Source: Bacteroidota bacterium (GTDB lineage Bacteria; Bacteroidota; Bacteroidia; Palsa-948). From it: DNA of 64,000 nt. The stretch spans positions 1-64,000 of the forward strand of contig JACQAL010000077.1 in assembly GCA_016195025.1 (NCBI GenBank), read 5' to 3'. Positions 35,109 to 43,977 of the stretch are shown here, in pieces. Below the pieces are notes generated by a model that saw only the letters and a program-made list of their open reading frames with translations, searched no databases and had not been told where the DNA came from. Positions within the stretch are counted from its first letter, which is position 1, and every line of letters begins with the position of its first letter. The translations under genes were made by a program, and so were the position numbers.

Positions 35109-35273
35109 TATCTCGCAGCTATCATATTTTTTTGTGAAGAAGCGGTAGAGAATATAAATGAATATGATTCCGGCAGCGCTTGAAATTATTTTCAAGTCAA
35201 TGGTGCTGTTATAAAACATGGCAAGGCCTATTTGCGCGAGGAATAAAATTATTCCTGAAATCGTTTTTATCAT
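35103..35273 (-). CDS. Small two-helix membrane protein (56 residues)
   Basis: A short ORF that starts 2 bp after the permease stop. It encodes MIKTISGIILFLAQIGLAMF, then a short polar turn and a second hydrophobic segment around ISSAAGIIFIYILYRFF, with a basic/polar end. Two membrane helices in a hairpin. Tight spacing to the permease suggests the two are translated from one message and may interact. No family recognised. Confidence 0.6.
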   Translation of the reverse strand: MIKTISGIILFLAQIGLAMFYNSTIDLKIISSAAGIIFIYILYRFFTKKYDSCEIN

Positions 35274-35275
35274 AG

Positions 35276-36376
35276 TTAGAAAAATTTAGTTAATGTTTCC
35301 GTTAATAATCCCGCACCGATTCCAAAAATAAAAGTGACTGCGATTAAAATCAACGGCACTTTCAATCCTCCTAACTTTTCTTTTGTGAGAACGAGCGTGA
35401 ATAATCCAAACGATGGCGCAGTGAAAACCATAGCTGCAATGGCTCCGTTTGAAAACCCAAGATGAAGTAAAATAGTTCCGAGAAGAATTTCAAACATCAC
35501 GGGAATGGAAAGCAATGTTCCGATGAAGGAAATAATTCCGATGACAATAATTGAATTGTAAGATGTGATGTGCTGAAGAAATTCATTCGGAAAAATTACG
35601 CGGAAGATGGCGGTGAGCAGCGTGCCGAGCAACATCAGTGGAATTAATTTCCAGGCGATACTTCCGACAGCAATCAGCCAGTCCTCCGTTGATTTAATTA
35701 TTGTTTGCGCGAAAGATTTTTCCGGAAAGTAGCAGGAGATTTGATTAAAGAGCGGGCTTTGCACTACTTTTTCTTCCGAAGGTTTTTTTACCCAGCGTGC
35801 AATAAACGGCACAACAATTAAAATCATTATCGCGCTGAAAACAATTCTTGAAATCACAACAGCGGGATGAAACAATCCGAACATAGTTACAATGCCGATG
35901 AAGTTGAGCAATGCTCCGCCTAAAATTATTCCGAGCGTTGCTTCCGCGCTTCCGTTTTGCGAAGTCATACTCACGCTTGTAACCGCAGAACAATTCGCGC
36001 ACATATTCAGCGGCATTCCGAAAATGCTTCCAAGTGCTGCGCCTTTAATTCCTTTCAGCGATAAAATTTTCTCGAACTTTTTCCATGAAAGCAAAAGCGA
36101 AAGCGCTGCTCCTCCGATTATAATTGCGAAAGTCATTCCGGTTGCGTTTGCTTCCCAGAAGTTCGCGCAGCTTTTCACTGTGCAAATTGCAAAATTGTCG
36201 TCAGATAAAATATGAAACCGTTCGTGATAATTTAATTCCCCGTGCTCATCGGGTTTAGAGCATTTCCCTTCGCTGCATTCTGCTTTCAAACCTTCCGCGT
36301 GAAAACGGCTTCCGGTGAGAAATAAAACCAGGAAACCAAGCAGTATAAATAGTTTGATGCTATTTTCTTTATTCAT
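35276..36376 (-). CDS. Permease of the ArsP/DUF318 type
   Basis: A 366-residue membrane protein starting at MNKENSIKLF (36376). A periplasmic Cys-containing loop (ECSEGKCSK, then ICTVKSCANF) follows the first helix. About eight further helices include the motif MPLNMCANCSAVT, characteristic of this permease superfamily, in which Cys residues bind thiophilic metals or metalloids. A paralogous second half begins near residue 235. The substrate could be arsenical, Cu or Zn; the sequence does not tell. Neighbours are a HYC_CC_PP-like protein upstream and a 56-residue membrane protein downstream. Confidence 0.75.
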   Translation of the reverse strand: MNKENSIKLFILLGFLVLFLTGSRFHAEGLKAECSEGKCSKPDEHGELNYHERFHILSDDNFAICTVKSCANFWEANATGMTFAIIIGGAALSLLLSWKKFEKILSLKGIKGAALGSIFGMPLNMCANCSAVTSVSMTSQNGSAEATLGIILGGALLNFIGIVTMFGLFHPAVVISRIVFSAIMILIVVPFIARWVKKPSEEKVVQSPLFNQISCYFPEKSFAQTIIKSTEDWLIAVGSIAWKLIPLMLLGTLLTAIFRVIFPNEFLQHITSYNSIIVIGIISFIGTLLSIPVMFEILLGTILLHLGFSNGAIAAMVFTAPSFGLFTLVLTKEKLGGLKVPLILIAVTFIFGIGAGLLTETLTKFF

Positions 36377-36439
36377 AATAAATAATTTAAAAGTTAAAAA
36401 TGAAAAATACAATTCGTGCCGGTAAAAAATTCCGGTTAA

Positions 36440-36814
36440 CTAACAGAATGGAGGAGCGCGAAGAGAAATGAAAGTCAGCGGTGGTCCGCCACGGCAATTA
36501 AATTCAGGAAGGACAAAAAAATCAGAAATATAAATAGGTTTTACATTTTGAAAATTATTTTCTGCTATGAAAACTTTCTGTGATGAAATTTTAATAAATG
36601 AATTATCCGACTTGGTCGTTTGCGCGTTTTTCAGGAAATCATAGCAGATATAATGATTGGGATATAAATTTCTCCCTGAAGATTTTTTAATGTGCGCCTG
36701 ACAATCACCGTGAAATCTTTCCCCGCTGGGATAAAAGCAGTAATGAGTTTTGAAGGTGAAAGAATAAACTCCGAAAACAAAAATCAGCAATATGGATTTG
36801 AATGCTCTCATCAT
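36440..36814 (-). CDS. HYC_CC_PP-like small exported protein
   Basis: A 124-residue protein with an N-terminal hydrophobic segment, then THYCFYPSGERFHGDCQ and, near the end, NCRGGPPLTF and LRAPPFC. The HYC and PP elements match the Bacteroidota HYC_CC_PP family, often found next to metal-handling genes; the central CC is not obvious. A role with the adjacent permease is inferred from 63-bp spacing and common direction. Confidence 0.55.
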   Translation of the reverse strand: MMRAFKSILLIFVFGVYSFTFKTHYCFYPSGERFHGDCQAHIKKSSGRNLYPNHYICYDFLKNAQTTKSDNSFIKISSQKVFIAENNFQNVKPIYISDFFVLPEFNCRGGPPLTFISLRAPPFC

Positions 36815-36852
36815 TACGTATATAAAGGTACAATTTTTTTATAAAAGAAATC

Positions 36853-36869
36853 TTAACATTTCCTTAACA
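36853..36869 (+). promoter_or_regulatory. Pho-box-like direct repeat upstream of the porin
   Basis: TTAACA at 36853-36858 and again at 36864-36869, 11 bp apart, reading TTAACATTTCCTTAACAC. The second copy is 43 bp before the porin ATG. Nearly the same sequence precedes the DUF47 gene. Confidence 0.6.
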
Positions 36870-36912
36870 CAAGAATTCAGTTATTAATCCACCTTTACAA
36901 AAAATAAATCAA

Positions 36913-38154
36913 ATGAAAAAGAAAATTTACTCCTCTCTTATTTTACTTTCAGCATTATTGCAACTTAAAGCGCAAGACACGACAAAGGCAAAAGAAGAAT
37001 TTAAACCATCGGGAAAATTTTCCGGGCAGGTGTTCGGTGATTTCCAATACAAAGCATCGAGCCCTGATTCAACCAACCTGCGCACCTATCCCAGCAAAGC
37101 GCAATATGCGTTCGCGAATGGCTATGACAATAAATATTCTTCCTTTGAGTTCCGCAGAATTTATTTAGGATACGATTATAACTTCACGGAAAAATTCAGC
37201 GCGCAGTTTTTGTTATCACACGAAAGCAACACAGGACTTGATGCGGCAGGGCAGCGCACTGTTTATATTAAGGCAGCAAACATCCGCTGGAAAAATATTT
37301 TCAAAGGAACGGATGCAGTGTTCGGACAGCAGGCAACTCCAACCTGGGGAACTTTCACCGAAGCAATTTACGGGCATCGCTGGGTGGAGAAAACAATTTC
37401 CGATATGAGAGGATTGGCTTCTTCAAATGATTTCGGACTTTCTCTGCAGGGAAAATATAAGGATGGAAAAGTTGGTTATGAAGCAATGATGGGAAATGAT
37501 AACGGTGGAAAGCCCGAGAACGACAACTTCAAACGCTTTTACGGAAATCTGTGGGCGAAATTTTTAAACAAGCGTTTGATTTTAGATTTGTACAGTGATT
37601 ATGAGCTGACGCAATTATCTCCGAATGGCCCGGGATTAGAGCACAGCACAAAAAGTAAAATGCTCACGAAAGCATTTATTGCGTGGCAGCAGGAAAAATT
37701 TTTGATTGGCGCTGAAGTGATTGCAGGCGAATGGAAAAATTATTCTTTTCACCAGGATACTGCAAAAGTTCCCGACCCAAGCAAAAAAGATACGGTTAGC
37801 GTGAAGCCGTTTGGAATTTCTTTTTTCGCAAAAGCAAATCTTCTTTCGAAAAAAGTGAATGATAAAAATGTTCCGCTGCTTGGCGTATTTGTGCGATACG
37901 ATTCATATAATCCTGATAAAAATTTTAATTCCGCTCTGAAATATACCAGCACTTCCTATCACGTTTCAGAAACCTTTTTCATAGTTGGAATAGATTATTC
38001 TCCCATTCCGCAGTTTCATATTATGCCGAACATTTGGATAAACAGCTATAAAGAAAATGCTCCGCTGACAACAAGCGCGAATCCGGCAGGCAAAGGAGTG
38101 CAGGCGAGCGGAAGCGATATGGATTACCGCGTAACAATGTTCTGGAAGTTTTAA
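36913..38154 (+). CDS. Porin, phosphate-selective O/P type
   Basis: A 413-residue outer-membrane beta-barrel with a signal peptide (ILLSALLQLKAQ). The strands alternate polar and hydrophobic residues and the last residues are VTMFWKF, the terminal aromatic expected of outer-membrane barrels. FEFRRIYLGYDYNFTEKF and GTFTEAIYGHRWVEKT fit the OprO/OprP-like family. Location upstream of the DUF47 and PiT genes and the shared Pho-like box suggest phosphate or phosphate-ester entry. Confidence 0.78.
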   Translation: MKKKIYSSLILLSALLQLKAQDTTKAKEEFKPSGKFSGQVFGDFQYKASSPDSTNLRTYPSKAQYAFANGYDNKYSSFEFRRIYLGYDYNFTEKFSAQFLLSHESNTGLDAAGQRTVYIKAANIRWKNIFKGTDAVFGQQATPTWGTFTEAIYGHRWVEKTISDMRGLASSNDFGLSLQGKYKDGKVGYEAMMGNDNGGKPENDNFKRFYGNLWAKFLNKRLILDLYSDYELTQLSPNGPGLEHSTKSKMLTKAFIAWQQEKFLIGAEVIAGEWKNYSFHQDTAKVPDPSKKDTVSVKPFGISFFAKANLLSKKVNDKNVPLLGVFVRYDSYNPDKNFNSALKYTSTSYHVSETFFIVGIDYSPIPQFHIMPNIWINSYKENAPLTTSANPAGKGVQASGSDMDYRVTMFWKF

Positions 38155-38157
38155 TAT

Positions 38158-38174
38158 TTAACATTCGCTTAACA
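38158..38174 (+). promoter_or_regulatory. Pho-box-like direct repeat upstream of the DUF47 gene
   Basis: TTAACA at 38158-38163 and 38169-38174, 11 bp apart, reading TTAACATTCGCTTAACAC. It differs from the porin box at only two of the shared positions and lies 55 bp before the ATG. Confidence 0.6.
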
Positions 38175-38228
38175 CGGAGAACAAAATAAATCAATTCATT
38201 TGTAACAGAAAATAAAAATTAAATAATT

Positions 38229-38870
38229 ATGGCAAACTTCCTTCAATTTCTTATCCCTCAGGAAAAAAGATTTTTCACGTTGTTTGAAAAATCATCAGAG
38301 AATCTTGTACACATTGCCAAAGCGCTGAACAGCGCGCTCACGCAAACCAATCATGAAAAAAGAAAAGAGCATTTCAAAGAAGTGGAGCGCTTCGAGCATG
38401 TTGGAGATAATCTCACGCACGATATTTTCAACGACCTGAACTCTACCTTCATTACTCCCTTTGACAGGGAGGATATTCACTCGCTTGCTTCCGCGCTCGA
38501 TGACATTGCGGATTTTATTCACGGAGCTTCCAAGCGGATTGATTTATACAATGTGGAGGAAATCACAACACCAATGATAAAATTATCCGAACTTATTATG
38601 CAGGGAGTTCAGGAACTGCACGCAGCTATTATTGTTTTAAGAAACATGAAAGGAGTAAGCAAAATAAAGGAAGCATGTGTGAAAATAAACAGCATTGAAA
38701 ATCACGCGGACGATATTTTTGACATGACCATTGCGCGTTTGTTCGAAGAAGAAAAAGATGCAGTTAAACTTATCAAACTGAAAGAAGTTCTTCACGCACT
38801 GGAAGCCGCCACTGATAAATGCGAAGATGCGGCAAATGTGCTCGAACAAATTGTGGTAAAAAATAATTAA
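38229..38870 (+). CDS. DUF47/PhoU-like phosphate transport accessory protein
   Basis: A 213-residue all-helical protein of the DUF47 (PhoU-like) family. FLIPQEKRFFTLFEKSSEN opens it; FERVEH-like and DREDIHSLASALDDIADFI, NSIENHADDIFDMTIARLF and LEAATDKCEDAANVLEQIVVK contain the paired E/D-xxx-D metal-binding helices. These proteins partner PiT transporters, which is the next gene here. Confidence 0.9.
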   Translation: MANFLQFLIPQEKRFFTLFEKSSENLVHIAKALNSALTQTNHEKRKEHFKEVERFEHVGDNLTHDIFNDLNSTFITPFDREDIHSLASALDDIADFIHGASKRIDLYNVEEITTPMIKLSELIMQGVQELHAAIIVLRNMKGVSKIKEACVKINSIENHADDIFDMTIARLFEEEKDAVKLIKLKEVLHALEAATDKCEDAANVLEQIVVKNN

Positions 38871-38904
38871 TCGTTCAGCAGCCAAGATAAACTAATGCAA
38901 ACAA

Positions 38905-38965
38905 TGCGAACAGATGCGAATACCGCGAATAAAAATATTAGCATCATTCGCATACATTTGTGTTT
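38905..38965. repeat. ATGCGAA-type imperfect inverted repeat
   Basis: Copies of atgcgaa at about 38915 and 38926 are matched in reverse by ttcgcat near 38948, in the spacer between the DUF47 and PiT genes. It resembles the AT-rich dispersed repeats elsewhere in the window. Confidence 0.45.
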
Positions 38966-39028
38966 TGGCATTATTTTATCTGTGCAAAAAAAATTTATCT
39001 GACTGTAATTTATATTAACTAATAATTT

Positions 39029-40018
39029 ATGCACATTGAATTTCTATACATAGTCATCGCAATTGCCTTCATATTTGATTTCATTAACGGATTTCACGAT
39101 GCTGCAAATTCCATTGCAACAGTTGTATCTACAAAAGTTCTTTCGCCATTGCAGGCGGTAATTTGGGCAGCGGTTTTTAATTTTGCTGCGTTCTGGTTAT
39201 TCAAATTACATGTTGCCGATTCTGTTTCTAAAATTGTAAAATCTGATTCTGTAAATTTAACCGTCATCGCTTCCGGTTTATCTGCTGCCATCATCTGGAA
39301 TTTATTTACCTGGTGGAAAGGAATTCCTTCTTCTTCATCGCACACGCTCATAGGAGGATTTGCAGGAGCAGGAATTGCGCTTGGAGGATTTAATGCCATC
39401 AACCTTGATAAAGTTCTTCCACCGATAGCGTTTATCGTTCTTGCTCCGGTCATCGGGATGATAATTTCCGCTCTCATCTCAGTAATTACAATGCACATTT
39501 GTAAAAGATTCAGTCCATCGAAAGTGGATAAAGTTTTTAAACGTTTTCAACTTTTATCTGCCGCTGCATATAGTTTGGGACATGGAGGAAACGATGCGCA
39601 GAAAGTTATGGGTGTTATTGCTGCAGCGCTCATCTCGCAAAAATTAATTCCGGATATAGCGCATCTTCCCGATTGGGTGCCGCTTGGATGTTACACTGCA
39701 ATTTCTTTTGGAACACTTTTCGGTGGATGGCGAATTATAAAAACGATGGGACAAAAAATTACCAAGATGCGGCAGTTCGAAGGATTTTCTGCTAACACTG
39801 CAGGCGCCATTACTCTTTTCGGAACAGGCGCGCTGGGAATTCCTGTCAGCACCACGCACGTTATCACCGGTTCGATTATCGGAGTGGGCGCAATCAAAAG
39901 ATTATCCGCAGTGAAATGGGGAGTGACGCGTGAACTTCTTTGGGCATGGATACTCACGATTCCTGTTACCGGAATTTTAGCCGCTGGAATATTTTATATC
40001 ATGAACTCTGTCCTCTGA
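39029..40018 (+). CDS. pit: Inorganic phosphate permease, PiT family
   Basis: A 329-residue inner-membrane transporter with about ten helices. The two inverted PiT signatures are GFHDAANSIATVVSTKVLSP near the start and SLGHGGNDAQKVMG in the second half, with VSTTHVITGSI near the end. The short length matches PiT proteins without the large cytosolic loop. It imports phosphate-metal complexes driven by proton motive force. Probably expressed with the DUF47 gene under the Pho-like box. Confidence 0.94.
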   Translation: MHIEFLYIVIAIAFIFDFINGFHDAANSIATVVSTKVLSPLQAVIWAAVFNFAAFWLFKLHVADSVSKIVKSDSVNLTVIASGLSAAIIWNLFTWWKGIPSSSSHTLIGGFAGAGIALGGFNAINLDKVLPPIAFIVLAPVIGMIISALISVITMHICKRFSPSKVDKVFKRFQLLSAAAYSLGHGGNDAQKVMGVIAAALISQKLIPDIAHLPDWVPLGCYTAISFGTLFGGWRIIKTMGQKITKMRQFEGFSANTAGAITLFGTGALGIPVSTTHVITGSIIGVGAIKRLSAVKWGVTRELLWAWILTIPVTGILAAGIFYIMNSVL

Positions 40019-40029
40019 GTTTTCTAAAT

Positions 40030-40037
40030 TATTTTTG
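40030..40037 (+). promoter_or_regulatory. -7 element TATTTTTG upstream of the ArsC-type gene
   Basis: Matches TAnnTTTG, 12 bases before the ATG at 40050; it supports that start. Confidence 0.45.
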
Positions 40038-40049
40038 CATTCGTTGATT

Positions 40050-40478
40050 ATGAAAAAGATTCTTTTCGTCTGCGTAGAAAATTCCAACCGAAGCCAGATG
40101 GCTGAAGCGTTTGCACGCCTCTCCCTAACCCTCTCCGAAGGAGAGGGGACAATACAAGTCTTTAGTGCGGGATCAAAACCTTCTGGTAAAATAAACCCTA
40201 AAGCGATTGAGGCAATGAAAGAAATCGGATACGACCTCACTACTCACAAATCAAAATCTTTAGAAGAGGTTATGAACTCCCTCTCCTTCGGAGAGGGTCA
40301 GGGTGAGGCCTTTGAATATGTAATCACCATGGGCTGCGGAGATGATTGTCCTTTTATTCCTGCAAAGCACCGCCTTGACTGGCAAATTCCTCAGCCGAAG
40401 GATATGGATAAGGATGAGTTCAGGAAGGTGAGGGATATGATTGAGGAGAAGGTGAAGCGCTTAATGGAAAATGTATAA
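40050..40478 (+). CDS. arsC: Arsenate reductase, low-molecular-weight phosphatase type, with two inserted repeats
   Basis: A 142-residue protein. ILFVCVENSNRSQMAEAFA contains the CX5R active loop; VFSAGSKPSGKINPKAIEAMKEIGYDL and VITMGCGDDCPF carry the remaining redox cysteines. The family is about 130 residues. The extra length is two insertions: LSLTLSEGEG after AFAR and NSLSFGEGQG after EEV, encoded by opposite-orientation copies of the same palindrome. Both keep the frame, and both replace surface loops rather than catalytic segments, so the enzyme may still work. Could also act as a protein-tyrosine phosphatase. Confidence 0.85.
   Translation: MKKILFVCVENSNRSQMAEAFARLSLTLSEGEGTIQVFSAGSKPSGKINPKAIEAMKEIGYDLTTHKSKSLEEVMNSLSFGEGQGEAFEYVITMGCGDDCPFIPAKHRLDWQIPQPKDMDKDEFRKVRDMIEEKVKRLMENV
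40117..40149. repeat. Palindromic element, copy 1, within the ArsC gene
   Basis: Core CCCTCTCC (40129-40136), loop GAA, GGAGAGGG (40140-40147), with the conserved left flank cctctccctaa. In frame. Confidence 0.9.
40277..40309. repeat. Palindromic element, copy 2 (inverted), within the ArsC gene
   Basis: Core CCCTCTCC (40279-40286), loop TTC, GGAGAGGG (40290-40297), with the right flank tcagggtgaggc. Its reverse complement matches copy 1 including the flank, so it is the same element in the other direction. Confidence 0.9.
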
Positions 40479-40805
40479 GGTCAGATTGTACTTCGCTTTA
40501 GAGGGAAATACATCTGCCATTGTCCATCTTACATCTTCCATAGTCATTGTGTCATACCTTATTAATATCACCTCCCGCCTGTCATATTTCTGACCATTAT
40601 CATGTCATAATATCCTGAAAAGTTTCTCCTTTGAGCGGTGGCAAAGTAGTTGACTTGCCATCTACCAAATACGAATCATTACTAATGTACCAATGAAAAC
40701 AAAAACTCTAAATACAAAAACCAAAATGGCTGTTATTAGTAAATTAGTACTGATTGGTAATTTAGTAGGGAAAATAGAAACACAAAACAATTAAAAATTA
40801 TAATT
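40479..40805. other. Gene-free spacer upstream of dnaK
   Basis: No gene seen. It contains a degenerate catcttacatcttcca-type short repeat near 40525-40545 and AT-rich ACTAAT/TTAGTA repeats at 40670-40780 similar to those near 24.08, 31.70 and 61.72 kb. A heat-shock operator of the CIRCE type (TTAGCACTC-N9-GAGTGCTAA) was looked for and not found. Confidence 0.6.
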
Positions 40806-42743
40806 ATGGGAAAGATTATCGGAATTGACCTTGGAACAACCAACTCGTGCGTAGCCGTTATGGAAGGCAGCGACCCTGTTGTGATTCCTAACAGCGAAGG
40901 GAAACGAACAACTCCTTCGATTGTGGCGTTCATGAAAGACGGGGAGCGCAAAGTGGGCGACCCTGCAAAACGCCAGGCAGTAACAAATCCAAAACATACC
41001 GTGTATTCCATCAAGCGTTTCATTGGCCACAACATGGCAGAAATTAATGAAGCGATGAAACATATTCCTTATAAAGTTGTGGCGGGAGATAACGGAGTTC
41101 CGCGCGTGGTGATTGACGACCGCAAATTTTCTCCGCAGGAAGTTTCTGCGCTCATTCTTCAGAAGATGAAGAAGACCGCTGAAGATTATCTGGGGCAGAC
41201 AGTCACCGAAGCGGTGATCACCGTTCCCGCGTACTTCAACGATTCGCAACGGCAGGCAACGAAAGAAGCCGGAGAAATTGCAGGACTGAAAGTAATGCGC
41301 ATCATCAACGAGCCCACAGCCGCAGCGCTTGCATACGGACTCGACAAGAAAAATAAAGACAGCAAGATTGCCGTGTTCGATTTGGGAGGAGGAACTTTTG
41401 ATATTTCCATTCTCGAATTAGGAGACGGAGTGTTTGAAGTGAAATCCACCAACGGAGATACTTTTTTGGGCGGAGATGACTTCGACCAGAAAATAGTGGA
41501 ATGGCTTGCCGATGAATTCAAAAAAGACGAAGGACTGGACCTGCGCAAAGACCCGATGGCGCTTCAGCGTTTGAAAGAAGCGGCAGAGCGCGCGAAGATC
41601 GAACTGTCCTCTTCAACGCAGGCAGAAATAAATTTACCGTACATCATGCCCGTGGATGGTGTGCCGAAGCACTTAGTAAAAACTCTTACCCGCGCAAAGT
41701 TCGAGCAGATGTGCGATGACCTTTTGAAGCGCGCACTCGAGCCCTGCAAAAAAGCCATGGCGGATGCAGGAGTAAAAAATACCGACATCAACGAAGTGAT
41801 TCTTGTTGGCGGAATGACCCGCATGCCCAAGGTGCAGGAGATGGTTAAGAATTTCTTCGGAAGGGAACCGCACAAAGGCGTGAACCCTGACGAGGTGGTA
41901 GCGGTGGGCGCAGCGATTCAAGGCGGAGTATTAACAGGAGATGTAAAGGATGTTCTCCTGCTCGATGTTACTCCATTAACTCTCGGAATTGAGACCATGG
42001 GAAGTGTGATGACAAAACTGATAGAAGCAAACACAACCATACCCAGCAAAAAGTCAGAAACATTTTCTACAGCGGCAGATAGTCAGCCATCTGTTGAGAT
42101 ACATATTCTGCAAGGCGAGCGCCCGATGGCGAAAGACAACCGCACACTCGGAAGATTTATTCTGGACGGAATTCCGCCCGCACCCCGCGGAGTGCCGCAG
42201 ATAGAAGTAACGTTTGATATTGACGCGAACGGAATTTTGGCGGTAACTGCAAAAGACAAAGCCACCGGAAAATCTCAGAACATACGCATTGAAGCAAAGA
42301 GCGGACTGAGCGATGCCGAAATTAAAAAGATGAAGCAGGAAGCAGAAGCCAACGCGGAGAGCGACAAGAAAGCAAAAGAAGAAGTGGAAAAAGTGAACGC
42401 TGCCGATGCAATGATTTTCCAGACAGAAAAACAAATGAAAGAGTTTGGAGAAAAGATACCTGCCGATAAAAAAGAAGCCATACAAAAAGCCCTGAGCGAT
42501 TTGAAAGACGCGCACAAGGAAAAAGATTTGGCTAAGATTGAAACCACTCTTGCCGCGCTCAACACCGCCTGGCATGCCGCAAGTGAAGACATATATAAGG
42601 CACAACAACAGGGACAAGGGACAGGGGACAAGGGAACAAGTGAACAGTCGCATACGAACGGACAAACCAACGGTGAAACAAAAAAAGATGAGGCGGTAAC
42701 CGATGTAGATTTCGAAGAAGTGAAGGATGATAAGAAGAAATAA
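40806..42743 (+). CDS. dnaK: Chaperone DnaK (Hsp70)
   Basis: A 645-residue ATP-dependent chaperone. [20 protein letters not shown] opens it; [28 protein letters not shown] and [20 protein letters not shown] mark the nucleotide-binding and substrate-binding domains. The lid ends in a Gln/Gly/Thr-rich linker ([15 protein letters not shown]), encoded by an imperfect ggacaaggga repeat, then EEVKDDKKK. dnaJ and grpE are not adjacent. A terminator follows. Confidence 0.97.
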   Translation: MGKIIGIDLGTTNSCVAVMEGSDPVVIPNSEGKRTTPSIVAFMKDGERKVGDPAKRQAVTNPKHTVYSIKRFIGHNMAEINEAMKHIPYKVVAGDNGVPRVVIDDRKFSPQEVSALILQKMKKTAEDYLGQTVTEAVITVPAYFNDSQRQATKEAGEIAGLKVMRIINEPTAAALAYGLDKKNKDSKIAVFDLGGGTFDISILELGDGVFEVKSTNGDTFLGGDDFDQKIVEWLADEFKKDEGLDLRKDPMALQRLKEAAERAKIELSSSTQAEINLPYIMPVDGVPKHLVKTLTRAKFEQMCDDLLKRALEPCKKAMADAGVKNTDINEVILVGGMTRMPKVQEMVKNFFGREPHKGVNPDEVVAVGAAIQGGVLTGDVKDVLLLDVTPLTLGIETMGSVMTKLIEANTTIPSKKSETFSTAADSQPSVEIHILQGERPMAKDNRTLGRFILDGIPPAPRGVPQIEVTFDIDANGILAVTAKDKATGKSQNIRIEAKSGLSDAEIKKMKQEAEANAESDKKAKEEVEKVNAADAMIFQTEKQMKEFGEKIPADKKEAIQKALSDLKDAHKEKDLAKIETTLAALNTAWHAASEDIYKAQQQGQGTGDKGTSEQSHTNGQTNGETKKDEAVTDVDFEEVKDDKKK

Positions 42744-42756
42744 ATTCTAACAACAG

Positions 42757-42785
42757 AAACCCCTCTAGTGATAGTGGGGTTTTTA
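42757..42785 (+). terminator. Rho-independent terminator after dnaK
   Basis: aaacccc (42757-42763) pairs with ggggttt (42776-42782) across a 12-base loop, followed by a T-rich run. Confidence 0.8.
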
Positions 42786-42801
42786 ATTTTTTGTGTTCAA
42801 A

Positions 42802-43929
42802 ATGGATAAAGAAAAAGCTATTCAAGATTTTTCACAAGGAGATGCTCGGACATATTCTCTTGAGGAGCAGATTCACATTATAAAGAAAATTCCAGATGTA
42901 AAACTCTTGGAAAGTAAAGACCAAAAATTAACTTTTACTGGACTAACTAGCTATTTACGAACCGTAAAAGAAATACTTGACGGGATTGATGAGGAAAATA
43001 TAAAAAATATACCTAAAGAAATCTTGAATGAATTTACTGGAATTTTTTCTGGTTTATTTAATCTATTGTTACGCATTAAACAAACTACTTTAAATGTTAA
43101 TGAAACGCCACAAAGACAAATGCAGAACATTGTTAATGATTTTGCAGCACATATAAACTCTGGCAGAAAAATTCTTATAGATGCAATACCATTAATAAAA
43201 GCTTACGCTCCACAAAATATAGATACAGATTCAAAAAAAGAAGCTGACAAAAAAATAGAAGCACTTCTTCAAGAGCTTGAAAAGCATAAAAAGAATGCAG
43301 AGATACGCGCAGCTCAAGTAGAAAAAAGCGCAAAGAGTATTGAGCAATTGGAAAGTAATTTAAGTGACGCTGATAAAAAGTTAAAAGATTTGCTTTCGAG
43401 AACAGATATTAGGCAGAAGCAATTTGAATTTTCTGATGAAGCGCTAAATAATAAGAGAAGAGCGAACTATTGGTTGTATTGCGGTATTGTCCCATTAAGT
43501 ATTATTCTTTTAGGAATTATTGGTCATATATTTTATTGCTTCAAAGGGGAATTTATTGATGTTACATATAATGCTTTTGCTGATAAAAAATTAATTGTAA
43601 CTGATAGTTTTTCACATACTGTATTGTTGTTTGAGTTTATTAAATCTATATCCATTCGTGTGCTTTTTATTTCATTACTAATTTACTTTTTAGTTCTTGC
43701 TGTAAAAAATTATAATGCTCAAATGCATAATTATATTGTAAATACTCATAAGACAAATTCTTTATCGTCTATTGTTGGATTAATTGGAAAAATAACTAGT
43801 CCAGCAAATCAGGAGAAGTTTATCGTTCAAGCATCACAAATAATTTATTCTCATCAAAAGAGTGGTTATTCAGGAAAAGAAGTTGGTCCAGGAATATTCA
43901 ATAAAATAGTAGAGAAGGTTTCTAATTAA
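42802..43929 (+). CDS. Coiled-coil protein with two C-terminal membrane helices, unknown function
   Basis: A 375-residue protein, not recognised. Residues 1-130 are helical and charged. A long coiled coil runs from about 145 to 215 (KKEADKKIEALLQELEKHKKN, then EQLESNLSDADKKLKDLL). Two hydrophobic helices at about 230-250 and 285-310 are separated by a loop of about 35 residues, and a soluble tail of about 60 residues ends it. Noticeably richer in A/T and AAA/ATA codons than dnaK next door, so it is probably an acquired gene. I use the ATG at 42802; a GTG 9 bp upstream is possible. It sits between the dnaK terminator and the repeat block. Confidence 0.75.
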   Translation: MDKEKAIQDFSQGDARTYSLEEQIHIIKKIPDVKLLESKDQKLTFTGLTSYLRTVKEILDGIDEENIKNIPKEILNEFTGIFSGLFNLLLRIKQTTLNVNETPQRQMQNIVNDFAAHINSGRKILIDAIPLIKAYAPQNIDTDSKKEADKKIEALLQELEKHKKNAEIRAAQVEKSAKSIEQLESNLSDADKKLKDLLSRTDIRQKQFEFSDEALNNKRRANYWLYCGIVPLSIILLGIIGHIFYCFKGEFIDVTYNAFADKKLIVTDSFSHTVLLFEFIKSISIRVLFISLLIYFLVLAVKNYNAQMHNYIVNTHKTNSLSSIVGLIGKITSPANQEKFIVQASQIIYSHQKSGYSGKEVGPGIFNKIVEKVSN

Positions 43930-43973
43930 CCCAGTCCACGCTAATCCCGCTATGGCAGGCAAGAGTGCGGGAG
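43930..43973. repeat. Left framing element of the repeat block
   Basis: cccagtccacgctaa ... gtgcgggag resembles the elements at 44667-44700 and 45674-45707, though its middle has diverged. It starts one base after the stop of the preceding gene. Confidence 0.6.
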
Positions 43974-43977
43974 AAGC

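Noticed and set aside
40479-40805. CIRCE-type heat-shock operator upstream of dnaK
   Set aside because: No TTAGCACTC-N9-GAGTGCTAA or close variant was seen.
42054-42665. Minus-strand 203-codon frame rich in Phe/Cys/Leu
   Set aside because: Antisense to dnaK; a typical shadow of Lys/Glu codons.
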